NCBI RefSeq assembly: GCF_006170445.1
Contig: NZ_VCNA01000002.1
Coordinates: forward strand, 682,001 to 746,000
Reading direction: 5' to 3'
DNA length: 64,000 bases
Source of the DNA: Brevibacillus dissolubilis
GTDB lineage: Bacteria > Bacillota > Bacilli > Brevibacillales > Brevibacillaceae
Each line of letters opens with the position of its first letter. Position 1 is the first letter of the stretch. The translations under genes and the position numbers were made by a program. Below are positions 17,853-26,127 of this stretch, piece after piece. The notes below the pieces were generated by a model that was not told the origin of the DNA, did no database searches, and worked only from the letters and a program-made list of their open reading frames with translations.

Positions 17853-19268
17853 ATGAAAAAAAGCAAGATCGCTCTCGCATCCATCCTTAGTACAGCATTC
17901 CTACTCAGCACCATTCCAGCCATCCCAAGTGCGACCGCCGCACCGGATGAGTCCCACGCCACCAAGCCTTTTCACTCCAACATCAAAATTGCCGTGTTCT
18001 CTGACCCACACTACTATGCTCCTGAGCTGGGTACATCCGGCCAAGCCTACGAAGATTATCTGGCACAGGACCGCAAGCTTCTCTCCGAGAGCGAGCCAAT
18101 CCTGCAAGAAATGGTAGACAAGCTGAAAAACTCAGATGTTGACGTCGTCCTCGTGTCCGGCGACCTGACCAAAGATGGCGAAAAAGTAAGCCATCTGGGC
18201 TTTGCCAACTACCTTCAAGAGCTTGAGGACGCAGGCAAAAAAGTCTACGTCATCGAAGGCAACCATGATCTCAACAACCCACATGCGGTTCGTTTTGACG
18301 GTGATAAAACGTATCCGGTCGATCAGATAACTCCTGAGCAATTCAAAGAAATCTACGCCGATTTCGGCTATGACGAGGCGATTGCCAAAGACCCGAACTC
18401 GATGAGCTATGTTGTCGAGCCAGTCGAGGGACTCTATATCGTCGTGATGGACTCAGCCCTCTATGCTGACAATCACGAACAGCATGCTCCCGAGACGGCA
18501 GGCGAGTACAGCCGTGACCGCATGAACTGGATCAAATACCAGCTCCGTAAAGCCAAGGCAAAAGGCAAGCTCGTCATCGGGATGACCCATCACGGTATCG
18601 TCGAGCATTATGCAGCCCAAGATGAGTTCTTCCCGGAATATGTCGTCCGTAACTGGGACAAAGTCTCCACCGATCTGGCCGACCTTGGCATGAAAGCGGT
18701 CTTCACTGGTCACTACCACTCCCACGACATCGCGAAAAAAGCAACGAAGAAAAACAACTTCATCTATGACATCGAAACCGGATCACTCGTCACCTATCCA
18801 ATCCCGTACCGTCTCGTGGAGATCAACAAAAATCAGGAGATGACGATCACAAGCGTAACCATTCAGAACATTGATTTTGACACAGATGGAAAAGAGTTTC
18901 CGACATACGCTCACGAGTTTCTCGTCAATGGTCTGGCCGGTCTCGTCCCCCGCATTCTTTCCTACGAGCTAATCAAGCGCGGTGTTCCTGCTGATCAAGC
19001 CCTTCCTGCTGCAGAACGGTATACCAAAACCGAAATCGTCCCAGGTCTCACCGTCGGCCAACTGATGATCAACGCCATGGTCGCCCACTACCAAGGCGAT
19101 GAAAAAATGGATGCCCAGACCGCGCAAATCATCCAAGGCATGCTCAACTCCCCTGATGAAATGGTCAAAATGCTCGGCGGCGCAGCCTACTCCCTCTTAA
19201 CCGACTCCGAAGGCTCTGACAATCATCTGAAAATCGACCTCAAAACCGGAGAGGCGATTACCGACTAA
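17853..19268 (+). CDS. Secreted calcineurin-like metallophosphoesterase
   Basis: Exported phosphoesterase of 471 residues. The signal peptide is MKKSKIALASILSTAFLLST followed by a cleavage site near SATAA. The five metallophosphoesterase motifs are all present: FSDPHYY (D-x-H), GDLTKDGE, EGNHDLNNPH, a histidine in MTHHGIVEH, and TGHYHSHD. They predict a two-metal site. The ATG at 17853 has GGAGG upstream, and a TATAAT box sits at 17763-17768 although no good -35 is visible. The C-terminal ~150 residues are helical and unassigned. The substrate is unknown; secreted relatives include phosphatases and nucleotidases. It is monocistronic. Confidence 0.88.
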   Translation: MKKSKIALASILSTAFLLSTIPAIPSATAAPDESHATKPFHSNIKIAVFSDPHYYAPELGTSGQAYEDYLAQDRKLLSESEPILQEMVDKLKNSDVDVVLVSGDLTKDGEKVSHLGFANYLQELEDAGKKVYVIEGNHDLNNPHAVRFDGDKTYPVDQITPEQFKEIYADFGYDEAIAKDPNSMSYVVEPVEGLYIVVMDSALYADNHEQHAPETAGEYSRDRMNWIKYQLRKAKAKGKLVIGMTHHGIVEHYAAQDEFFPEYVVRNWDKVSTDLADLGMKAVFTGHYHSHDIAKKATKKNNFIYDIETGSLVTYPIPYRLVEINKNQEMTITSVTIQNIDFDTDGKEFPTYAHEFLVNGLAGLVPRILSYELIKRGVPADQALPAAERYTKTEIVPGLTVGQLMINAMVAHYQGDEKMDAQTAQIIQGMLNSPDEMVKMLGGAAYSLLTDSEGSDNHLKIDLKTGEAITD

Positions 19269-19296
19269 ACCGTTATTTTATTGATGAACCAAAATG

Positions 19297-19347
19297 AAAC
19301 TGCGACAGAAGGCAGGCCGGCACGGTTGCCATTTGTCGTAGTTTTTT
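19297..19347 (+). terminator. Terminator after the metallophosphoesterase gene
   Basis: AACTGCGACA pairs with TGTCGTAGTT (one mismatch) around an inner GGCA/TGCC arm and is followed by six T. Confidence 0.7.
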
Positions 19348-19404
19348 ATTGGGAACAGGTGTATAATGAAATCCGATTCTGGCAAGTGGAAGGAGAAATA
19401 CCCG

Positions 19405-20277
19405 TTGTCTACGTCTGAACCTTTTTCCCTGTTTCAATGGATCGATACAGGTATCTATACAGCTAAACCGATGCATCCCCTCGCCGTTGACGAAGCCCTG
19501 GTCAATGCTATGAGCAGACCAGACGCCAAGCCGGTGATTCACCTCTGGGTCTATGATCAGGCCTTCTACCTCGGCCGCCGTGACGCCAAGCTGCCGCATC
19601 TGGCTCATGCACTCCAGACATTCAGCAGGCCTGTTGCTCCACAGACGAAAGGCTATGGCTGTGTCCTGCGCTCCTCCGGTGGTGCTTGTGTGCCACTGGA
19701 CGCCGGTGTGTTGAATATGGCGATCCAGCTTCCCACCACGGATATCTCGATTGATGGATTTTTCAAAATGGCTTCAGACATGCTCACCGTCGGCCTGCGG
19801 GACTATGGGACGATTGAGTTTGGAGAAGTGACGGATTCCTATTGTGTGGGGGATTATGACTTCGCCCTCTCCGGCAAAAAAATCGGTGGCATGGCCCAGC
19901 GCCGCACCCGCCACGGCTCTGTCCTGCAGCTCTGCATCAATATCGAAGGCAGCGGACAAGCCCGTGGAGAACTGATGGAGCAATTCTATCTCCACGCAGG
20001 ACTGCACGAGATGGAGCCACAGCAAAAACCTATTCCAGGGATCAAAGCCGAGACCATCGGGAGTCTGACCCAGCATCATGGAAAGTTCGTTACCGTTGAG
20101 GAGGTAAAAGAACGGCTTTTCCGTTCATTTACGAGTGTTTGGGATGCGGAGCGCGCGCCATTGATTGTGAACGCTGATGAGGTCGGGGCCGCCAATGAGC
20201 ACCTGACTGAGCGATTGCGATTGTTTTCATTTACGGCAGATGAGATTAGAAATCCGGAGTGGAAGCTTCCATTATAG
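19405..20277 (+). CDS. lipL: Octanoyl-[GcvH]:protein N-octanoyltransferase LipL
   Basis: Amidotransferase of lipoate assembly that moves octanoate from GcvH to E2 subunits, 290 residues. The biotin/lipoate-ligase fold is recognisable. The catalytic cysteine is in DSYCVGDYD (about residue 151), followed by SGKKIGGMAQRR and the IEGSGQARGELMEQFY segment typical of LipL. The TTG at 19405 has AAGGAG 9 nt upstream and a TATAAT sequence just before it at 19362-19367. An ATG at 19366 would add 13 residues but has a weak ribosome site and sits inside that -10-like box. LipM or lipoate ligase A is the alternative, but the cysteine argues for LipL/LipM. Confidence 0.82.
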   Translation: MSTSEPFSLFQWIDTGIYTAKPMHPLAVDEALVNAMSRPDAKPVIHLWVYDQAFYLGRRDAKLPHLAHALQTFSRPVAPQTKGYGCVLRSSGGACVPLDAGVLNMAIQLPTTDISIDGFFKMASDMLTVGLRDYGTIEFGEVTDSYCVGDYDFALSGKKIGGMAQRRTRHGSVLQLCINIEGSGQARGELMEQFYLHAGLHEMEPQQKPIPGIKAETIGSLTQHHGKFVTVEEVKERLFRSFTSVWDAERAPLIVNADEVGAANEHLTERLRLFSFTADEIRNPEWKLPL

Positions 20278-20285
20278 TGGGGCCG

Positions 20286-20511
20286 GGGCATCAGGTGACT
20301 TGCCTTTTGCTTGCCTTCTTACATTTCTTCGATGAGGATTCACTGGCCGCTACGAAACAAGCAAGCGTGGGTCGGGCAAAAAGGTTCGGGGAAGCTGATT
20401 CAAACGAAGGGGTTTGCCCTGGGAGAATTCATAGATGCTGGCTACGCTTGCTTGTTTCGTAGCTGGGATGAAATGTAAAGAGGCTTGCAAACGGCAAGTC
20501 ACCTGATGCCC
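20286..20511 (+). repeat. Foldback element A (226 bp)
   Basis: Outer arms GGGCATCAGGTGACTTGCC (20286-20304) and its exact complement (20493-20511) are 19 bp perfect. Pairing continues through TACATTTC. A second perfect 20-bp arm (20349-20368 with 20444-20463, GCTACGAAACAAGCAAGCGT) encloses a loop with the family core GTTCGGGGAAG..GATTCAA.CGA. The 3' side has GCTGGG (20462-20467) and TGTAAAGAGGCT (20474-20485). Confidence 0.9.
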
Positions 20512-20557
20512 GCAAGCTTGAGATGTTTTAAAAGATTTTTAAAATGATTTTAAAAAC

Positions 20558-20612
20558 AAAAAGAGACAAAAACTTCAGCGCACCAGCCACCTGAAGCTTT
20601 TGTCTCTTCTTC
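20558..20612. terminator. Strong bidirectional terminator between elements A and B
   Basis: AAGAGACAAAA.CTTCAG (20561-20578) pairs with CTGAAG.TTTTGTCTCTT (20591-20608) with one mismatch; pyrimidine-rich and A-rich tracts flank it. It serves lipL and the opposing gene. Confidence 0.85.
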
Positions 20613-20660
20613 TTTCTTCTTTATATCTTTTATCCTTTTTCTTTTCCTCCCATCCCCGTC

Positions 20661-20890
20661 AGAGAGAAGGCGATTGATCGGGGGTAAGCCTCCTTGACTC
20701 CCCTGCCCAGCTAGGGAAAAAGCAAGTGTGACCCGCTTCCCCGAATCCCCCAGGGGCAAACCCCTTCGCTTGAATCCTCTTCCTCGAACCTTTTTGCCCC
20801 GCCTCACACTTGTTTTTTCCTAAGCGGACACTCCTTCCCTCTTCGAGGGGGTGTCAAAAAGGCGCACCCCCGATCAATCGCCTTCTCTCT
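20661..20890 (-). repeat. Foldback element B (230 bp)
   Basis: Outer arms 20661-20685 and 20866-20890 are perfect 25-bp complements, unrelated in sequence to those of element A. An inner arm pairs CTAGGGAAAAAGCAAGTGTGA (20711-20731) with 20804-20824 region sequence. Read on the minus strand it has the core GTTCGAGGAAGAGGATTCAA, GCTGGG (20711-20706) and GTCAAGGAGGCT (20698-20687), in the same order as element A. Confidence 0.88.
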
Positions 20891-20915
20891 GCCCCGCCAT
20901 CAATCGCCTTCTCTC

Positions 20916-21635
20916 TTACCCTACCAATTCGTACTTCCGCGTTTTTTCATTATATACTAGCACCTGATACGAGCTTTTTTCCGCCAAAATCGTTCCCGCA
21001 GCATCCATCGTCCGCTTTAATTGAAAATAGATCAGTTCATTTCGCTGCTCATCATACACAATCGTACCATCAACCGACTGGATCATCTCCCTCGCTTCAT
21101 GTGAATGGGCGATGTCGCTCCACACCTCCGCATAGCCCTCCGGCGTATGCCGAATCACATGCAGCTTATTCTCCTGCACCCCCGTACCGCCCAGACCAGA
21201 AGTGAACGCAATCTGCTGAACCCCTCCACCAAGCACCTGCACTCCATATACGGGTTCCTCGAGCACATACACCTCTTTATATCCACCCTCCACTTGTTCA
21301 TAAATGGCAAACAGGCCGTTCAGATGATCCAAAGCAACACTGACCGCCAGCTGTGGGACAAAGGAGGAACTCCCCTCAGGCCGATCCTTTAGATTCACCT
21401 GCAGCATCGTAATGTTATCCTTTGTGATATGCTCCTGTGTCTCCGCTGGGAAATGGTTTTTGATGCGGTGTAGGATCTCATCAGGCACGACACTGGGCCG
21501 ATCTGCCTGAGTGCGTTCCGCCGCCATTGCATTGGCATGCTCCGGTGATTTTGGCGGCATATCCATCGTCAAAGAGCCAATCCCTGCCATTACCAGGCAA
21601 ATAAACGGAATCAGCACCCACGTTTTGATCTTCAT
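20916..21635 (-). CDS. Hypothetical exported or membrane-anchored protein
   Basis: A 239-residue protein I do not recognise. It begins with MKIKTWVLIPFICLVMAGIG, an N-terminal membrane anchor or signal peptide without a lipobox, followed by a hydrophilic beta-rich region (LHVIRHTPEGYAEVWSDIA and ELIYFQLKRTMDA) and ends in QVLVYNEKTRKYELVG. The start at 21635 is chosen for GGGAGTG 6 nt upstream; an ATG five codons earlier has no ribosome site. It resembles small extracytoplasmic beta-propeller or YcdB-like fragments only vaguely. Its 3' end abuts a duplicated arm of foldback element B. Confidence 0.6.
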   Translation of the reverse strand: MKIKTWVLIPFICLVMAGIGSLTMDMPPKSPEHANAMAAERTQADRPSVVPDEILHRIKNHFPAETQEHITKDNITMLQVNLKDRPEGSSSFVPQLAVSVALDHLNGLFAIYEQVEGGYKEVYVLEEPVYGVQVLGGGVQQIAFTSGLGGTGVQENKLHVIRHTPEGYAEVWSDIAHSHEAREMIQSVDGTIVYDEQRNELIYFQLKRTMDAAGTILAEKSSYQVLVYNEKTRKYELVG

Positions 21636-21946
21636 GCTGGTCACTCCCATGCAGAAAAGTTACGAACTCCATTAGGTAAGACGCAACCATCCCAAAAAGG
21701 TTACACAATTTTCTAACTTTACTTCCTGTAACCTCCTAATGTAATGCGTCCAAAAACATTGCATACTAAGGACAGGGACATTTGTTCCACACCTCGATTT
21801 TCTCTTGCCTGGCTCAATTGGTCAGGCCTTTTTCTTTTGCCAAGATAATATTTCCTTCCTTTATGAAATATAGTACGATGAAAAGGAAGTGACAACTGCA
21901 TGGCAATTGTGCCATCTTACGCCAAAACGTAAAGAAGGAGACCCCC

Positions 21947-22387
21947 TTGCTGAATCCCCAAAAACACCAATTCCTCGAAGAAAAAATAAAGGATCTCATC
22001 GTACCTGCACACAAGGTCGCCCATGTGCAATTGGGAAATTCACTTGAGCATGCCCTGCTCGTCCTCATCAAATCACGCTATTCGGCTGTGCCTGTTCTGG
22101 ACCTCTCGTATAAAATACACGGACAAATCAGCAAAACCATGATCCTCGAAAAAATCCTCGGCATCGAACGAATCGAATACGAAAAGCTCGACCAATACAA
22201 AGTCGAAGACACCATGGACCCGCAAATCCCCCGCCTCAAAGAAACCGACGACCTCTTCCGTGCCCTCGAACTGTCCATTAACCATCCGTACGTCTGCATC
22301 GAAGACAACGACGGCGTCTTCGTCGGCATCCTCACCCGCCGCGCCATCCTCGCAGCGGTGTATCAGTATTTGCGCACAGAGACGTAG
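21947..22387 (+). CDS. cbpB: CBS-domain c-di-AMP-binding protein (CbpB/DarB, YkuL-like)
   Basis: Small protein of 146 residues made of two CBS motifs, matching B. subtilis YkuL/DarB (147 residues), which binds c-di-AMP and controls Rel and pyruvate carboxylase. CBS1 covers about residues 15-75 (IVPAHKVAHVQLGNSLEHAL and YSAVPVLDLSYKIHG). CBS2 covers about 85-140 (VEDTMDPQIPRLKETDDLF and FVGILTRRAILAAV). The TTG at 21947 has AAGAAGGAG at 7-nt spacing. It is monocistronic, followed by a strong terminator. Identity as CbpB rests on length and motif layout, not on seen binding residues. Confidence 0.8.
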   Translation: MLNPQKHQFLEEKIKDLIVPAHKVAHVQLGNSLEHALLVLIKSRYSAVPVLDLSYKIHGQISKTMILEKILGIERIEYEKLDQYKVEDTMDPQIPRLKETDDLFRALELSINHPYVCIEDNDGVFVGILTRRAILAAVYQYLRTET

Positions 22388-22452
22388 GAAGGACAACAGA
22401 CACGTATCATCAGCTTCATTACGTAACCATACAAAACGGAATCCTACCGCAA

Positions 22453-22501
22453 AAGAAGCCTGTTTCCCAAGACATGACGTCAGGAAACAGGCTTCTTTTT
22501 C
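22453..22501 (+). terminator. Terminator after cbpB
   Basis: AAGAAGCCTGTTTCC pairs exactly with GGAAACAGGCTTCTT and is followed by a T run. Confidence 0.9.
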
Positions 22502-22546
22502 TTTCCTCTTTTTTCTTTTCCCCATTCCTTCCCACCTTCGCCGGAA

Positions 22547-22705
22547 GAGATGTGGCGGCTGACCAGCCGTGAGCCTCTTAGAATCCCTTCCCAGCGAAGG
22601 AACAAGACATGGCGTTCTTACTTCCCTGAATTCACCCAGGGCAAAACAGTCTCACTTCTCCGAAGGATTCTACAAGGCATCACGGATGGTCAGTCGCCAC
22701 ATCTC
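22547..22705 (-). repeat. Foldback element C (159 bp, short form)
   Basis: Outer arms 22547-22573 and 22677-22705 are complementary with two mismatches and one indel (GAGATGTGGCGGCTGACC at the left end), and pairing resumes at TAGAATCC. On the minus strand it has TGGGTGAATTCAGGGAAG, GCTGGG (22595-22590) and TCTAAGAGGCT (22582-22572), the family order, but the first half of the core is shortened. Confidence 0.8.
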
Positions 22706-22714
22706 CCACGCGTA

Positions 22715-23275
22715 TTACCTTTTTTCGATCACCAACACAAACGGAGCTTGATTCTTCTGGTTCAAATACTGATACTTCAACACAAAATACTGTCCCAAAT
22801 CAAGCTGCTCACAATAAGCTTCCACCGCTTCTTTTTCCACTACACCTGCCTGATGACCGACATAAATCACAATCGTCATCATCCCACCTGGTCGAAGCAA
22901 GGTAAGCCCGGCCTCAATCGCCTGAACCGTGGTCTCTGCCTGTGTCGATAACGCTTCATCCCCACCCGGCAAATACCCCAGGTTAAACATCACCGCCGCC
23001 ACAGGACCCGCCAGCTGCCCCATCTCCACATGGCTTTCCAAGCGCAGCTCTACCCGATCGAGCATGCCTTCCTCTTCCAGACGCTGACGTGTTTTCTCAA
23101 CCGCCTGAGCCTGCACATCATAGGCGATGACACGCCCCGTCTCCCCGGTCAGCTGGGCCAAAAACAAGGTATCATTCCCGTTCCCCATCGTAGCGTCGAT
23201 CAACGTCTCGCCAGGCTTGGCACTTTCCCGGATATAGCGGCGAACCACTTCTAATACATTTGGCATCAAACTCAT
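22715..23275 (-). CDS. mnmM: tRNA mnm5s2U methyltransferase MnmM (YtqB family)
   Basis: Class I SAM-dependent methyltransferase of 186 residues, like B. subtilis YtqB, which methylates nm5s2U34 of tRNAs. The SAM-binding motif I is DATMGNGNDTLFLA (about 27-40), the acidic end of strand 2 is VIAYDVQ, and the catalytic-site motif is FNLGYLPGGDE (about 97-107), characteristic of this family. The ATG at 23275 has an AGAGGAGAG ribosome site. Its 3' end lies next to foldback element C. It may form a transcription unit with the MBL-fold gene upstream (33-bp gap). Confidence 0.87.
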   Translation of the reverse strand: MSLMPNVLEVVRRYIRESAKPGETLIDATMGNGNDTLFLAQLTGETGRVIAYDVQAQAVEKTRQRLEEEGMLDRVELRLESHVEMGQLAGPVAAVMFNLGYLPGGDEALSTQAETTVQAIEAGLTLLRPGGMMTIVIYVGHQAGVVEKEAVEAYCEQLDLGQYFVLKYQYLNQKNQAPFVLVIEKR

Positions 23276-23308
23276 GGTGTTCTCTCCTCTTCTATGATAC
23301 TGCTCTAT

Positions 23309-24058
23309 CTAAAATTCCTTGCTTAACCCAATCTGCGCCACACGGCAGGTTCCCGACCGGTATGCCTTCGCTTCCGCAAGCACACGCTCTTCTGTATAGG
23401 CGGGCCAGAGGTGCGTAATCCAGAATTCTTTTGCCTCCAGCTGCTCAGCAGCCTCCGCAGCCAGCCCGACCGTCATATGGCCCATCACGGACAGATCGGC
23501 CGGTTTGTTTGATTCCAGATAGGTCCCCTCGCAGATGAACAGGTCAGCCCCCTTCGCATACGACGGCCATTTGACATTCGGCCCAGTGTCTGCTCCGTAG
23601 ATAATTGTCTTACCATTATGCTCGATTCTCATGCCATAGCACTCTACCGGATGATCCGTGCAAAAAAAGCGTACCACCACATCTCCGATCACGATCTCAT
23701 CGTTTTCATCAATCACATGATGCATTGTCGCGGATTTATAAGTGATCCCGACAGCCTGATTCTGCGTCTCTGCCGGTGCGTATACCGCAAGCGGTGCATC
23801 TTTGGCACGGTCGCCCATGCTTTGATGGGCCATCAGACCATACTGCAGCACACCCAAGTCAGCCACATGATCATGATGATAATGTGACAGCAAGAGCGCA
23901 TCCAACTCAAAGGCCGGCACCAGCTTTGTCAGCTGGCTGATCACACCGCTCCCGCAGTCGATCAGAATATTCACCAAATCCGTCTGTAATAAATATCCGG
24001 CTGTCGCACCCCCAGGGCCTGGATAGGGCGACTGAAATCCAAGTACAGTCAAGCGCAT
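23309..24058 (-). CDS. MBL-fold metallohydrolase (YhfI-like, RNase Z-type fold)
   Basis: Beta-lactamase-fold hydrolase of 249 residues. The metal motif HYHHDHVADL (about 57-66) matches HxHxDH, later metal ligands are in CTDHPVECYG and YGADTG, and the final histidine is in ITHLWPAYTEE. It resembles B. subtilis YhfI (244 residues) and the short RNase Z-like proteins. The ATG at 24058 follows GGAGAGTGG; a 17-residue extension upstream lacks a ribosome site and overlaps the divergent promoter region. The substrate is unknown. Confidence 0.82.
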   Translation of the reverse strand: MRLTVLGFQSPYPGPGGATAGYLLQTDLVNILIDCGSGVISQLTKLVPAFELDALLLSHYHHDHVADLGVLQYGLMAHQSMGDRAKDAPLAVYAPAETQNQAVGITYKSATMHHVIDENDEIVIGDVVVRFFCTDHPVECYGMRIEHNGKTIIYGADTGPNVKWPSYAKGADLFICEGTYLESNKPADLSVMGHMTVGLAAEAAEQLEAKEFWITHLWPAYTEERVLAEAKAYRSGTCRVAQIGLSKEF

Positions 24059-24111
24059 GAAACCACTCTCCGTTTCATAGGATGGAAGTAAGTTGGGACA
24101 GGAGGTCAAAG

Positions 24112-25176
24112 ATGCAAAAGTCGTGGAAGCATAGTCTGCAAATCGCCTTTACGTATATCGGTACAGTCGTAGGCGCTGGATTTGCCTCAGGGCGCGAGAT
24201 CTTGGAGTTCTTCGTCCAGTACGGCACACAAGGCTTAATCGGAGTGATTCTATCCGCTTTTCTTTTTGTCTGGGCCGGTGTACAAGTCATGCTTGTCGCC
24301 CACCGGATTCAAGCCACATCCTACCAGGAAATGAGCGTCTACCTGTTTGGCAAAACCATCGGCTCTCTCTTCAACATCGTACTGCTGCTGGTCTTGCTTG
24401 GAACCACCTCGGTGATGCTCGCCTTTACCGGTTCCCTCACACACGAGACTTTCCACCTGCCGGCACAGATCGGAATCTGGGTGAGCATGATATGTATTTA
24501 CATCGTGACCGCGCGGGGGTTGGATGCCATTCACTCGGTCAACAGTATTTTTGTCCCGATTCTGATTGGCTTTACGTTTTTGGTCTTCTTCTACACCAAG
24601 CCATGGGGAGCCGTTGCATCCACCAGCATGATGATGGTCGAGCCGATCAAGCAAGGTGCCTGGATCAGTTCCCCACTGTACTATGTCGCTCTCAATATTT
24701 CCCTGACGCAAGCCGTCCTGATCCCCATTGGACGCGAGAGCAGAAGTGAAAAACCATTAGTACTCGGCGGCATCCTCGGCGGACTCGGGATCAGCCTGCT
24801 GCTGCTGCTCTCTTACCTGTCACTGAACAGCAATATGCCACAGATCCAGCTCGTGGATGCCCCGATGATCCATATGCTCTCCGGTCTTGGAAAAGGAATC
24901 ACCATCCTGTTCGCCATGCTCGTCTTTGGTGAAGTCTTCTCTTCCTTGGTAGCCAACGTCTTTGGTCTGGCCGAACAAGTAAAAAAATACGTGCCGGTAC
25001 CGTCCACCCTGATTATCTCGTCCATCCTGTTGATCAGCTATGCGATCAGCTTCGTCGGTTTTTCGTCCTTACTCTCTTTATTGTACCCGCTTTTTGGACA
25101 GATCGTCGTCTTTTTCCTCTTCATGCTTTTGTACAGGCAGATCAGTGATCCATCCAGCCGACGTATCGGATCATAG
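24112..25176 (+). CDS. YkvI-like membrane transporter (LeuT-like fold)
   Basis: Integral membrane protein of 354 residues with about ten hydrophobic segments. The N-terminal IAFTYIGTVVGAGFASGREI carries the unwound-helix glycine motif (VGAGFASG) seen in YkvI and in other APC-superfamily carriers. The ATG at 24112 has AGGAGGTCAAAG directly upstream; an in-frame ATG 10 codons earlier lacks one. Substrate unknown. It is divergent from the MBL gene and followed by a terminator shared with korB. Confidence 0.8.
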   Translation: MQKSWKHSLQIAFTYIGTVVGAGFASGREILEFFVQYGTQGLIGVILSAFLFVWAGVQVMLVAHRIQATSYQEMSVYLFGKTIGSLFNIVLLLVLLGTTSVMLAFTGSLTHETFHLPAQIGIWVSMICIYIVTARGLDAIHSVNSIFVPILIGFTFLVFFYTKPWGAVASTSMMMVEPIKQGAWISSPLYYVALNISLTQAVLIPIGRESRSEKPLVLGGILGGLGISLLLLLSYLSLNSNMPQIQLVDAPMIHMLSGLGKGITILFAMLVFGEVFSSLVANVFGLAEQVKKYVPVPSTLIISSILLISYAISFVGFSSLLSLLYPLFGQIVVFFLFMLLYRQISDPSSRRIGS

Positions 25177-25206
25177 AATCCTCTTCCCTAATGAAAAAGG
25201 ATAAAA

Positions 25207-25234
25207 GAAAACCTCTCGCTAAGGAGAGGTTTTT
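25207..25234. terminator. Bidirectional terminator between the YkvI-like gene and korB
   Basis: AAAACCTCTC pairs with GAGAGGTTTT around a short loop; A and T runs flank it. Confidence 0.85.
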
Positions 25235-25260
25235 CTTTCTGCATATCGGGGCTTTGTCGC

Positions 25261-26127
25261 TTACGCGAATTCTGCCACGAGTTTTTGGAAGTCTTCTTCA
25301 GAGATAGTGAGGTCAGCTTTTGCGAGACCTTCTTCTTTGAAGCCTTGTACGAGTGCCTCGTAAGACTTTCTAGTGGTATCTTGATAGATCAGACCAGTCA
25401 AGAGACCATTGTTTTGCATGGAGTAGGACATCGCTTTGATACGGTCGTGTGGGTCATAGCCCTCGATAGAATCAACAGATACGATGTGCTCTTTGAACCA
25501 GTCGTAGGTGTTTACTTTGTTAAAGGTTACACATGGGCTGAATACGTTGATCAGGGAGAAACCTTCGTGTTTGATCCCTTTTTCGATCAGATCAGTGAGA
25601 CCTTTGAGGTCGTTGGAAGAAGATTGAGCAACAAAGGTCGCGCCAGCGGAGAGAGCTACCTCTACTGGAGAGAGGGATTGCTCGATAGAACCAGATGGAG
25701 TAGACTTCGTCACGAAACCAGCAGCGGAACGTGGGGAAGTTTGACCTTTGGTAAGACCGTAGATTTGGTTGTCCATAACGATGTAAGTGATGTTCATGTT
25801 ACGACGGATGGAGTGAACAGTGTGACCCATACCGATCGCAAAACCGTCACCGTCACCACCGGACGCGATTACAGTCAGTTCGCGGTTAGCCATTTTCACG
25901 CCTTGTGCGATTGGAAGCGCACGGCCGTGGATACCATGGAGACCGTAGCAGTTGATATAGCCGGAGATACGGCCGGAACAACCGATACCAGAGATAACAG
26001 CGAGATTTTCTGGCTCAAGACCTACGTTTGCTGCTGCGCGTTGAATCGCTGCTTGAACGGAGAAGTCGCCGCAACCTGGACACCAGTTCGGTTTAATATT
26101 ATTGCGAAATTCTTTGAACGTCGCCAT
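25261..26127 (-). CDS. korB: 2-oxoacid:ferredoxin oxidoreductase, beta subunit
   Basis: Thiamine-diphosphate subunit, 288 residues, of a 2-oxoglutarate (or 2-oxoacid) ferredoxin oxidoreductase. The N-terminal NWCPGCGDFSVQAAIQ and GIGCSGR carry cysteines of the family. The TPP motif is GGDGDGFAIGMGHTVHSIRR...MDNQIYG (two parts, about 98-135). SPxG-type ILVN sequence (NVFSPCVTFN) follows. It overlaps korA by 29 bp. Codon choice is strongly biased here (abundant GTA/ACT/GAA forms and few rare codons), which suggests high expression. Gene-neighbour and size match Bacillus and actinobacterial KorB. Confidence 0.92.
   Translation of the reverse strand: MATFKEFRNNIKPNWCPGCGDFSVQAAIQRAAANVGLEPENLAVISGIGCSGRISGYINCYGLHGIHGRALPIAQGVKMANRELTVIASGGDGDGFAIGMGHTVHSIRRNMNITYIVMDNQIYGLTKGQTSPRSAAGFVTKSTPSGSIEQSLSPVEVALSAGATFVAQSSSNDLKGLTDLIEKGIKHEGFSLINVFSPCVTFNKVNTYDWFKEHIVSVDSIEGYDPHDRIKAMSYSMQNNGLLTGLIYQDTTRKSYEALVQGFKEEGLAKADLTISEEDFQKLVAEFA

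Larger units (their letters stand above)
20278..20915. other. Gene-free convergent gap holding two foldback elements and a terminator
   Basis: The 638-bp gap between the convergent lipL and a minus-strand gene has no credible coding sequence. It holds foldback element A (20286-20511), a strong bidirectional terminator (20558-20612) and foldback element B (20661-20890). After B, 18 bp of its right arm are repeated (20899-20916) and run into the 3' end of the next gene. Confidence 0.85.
22388..22714. other. Gene-free convergent gap with a terminator and foldback element C
   Basis: Between cbpB (+) and mnmM (-) there is no coding sequence. The first part has a strong terminator (22453-22501). 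The rest is foldback element C (22547-22705), which ends 9 bp before the mnmM stop codon. Confidence 0.85.

Noticed and set aside
20550-21205. Frames of 85 and 131 codons in and after foldback B
   Set aside because: They span arms and terminator or lie antisense to a likelier gene, with no ribosome sites.
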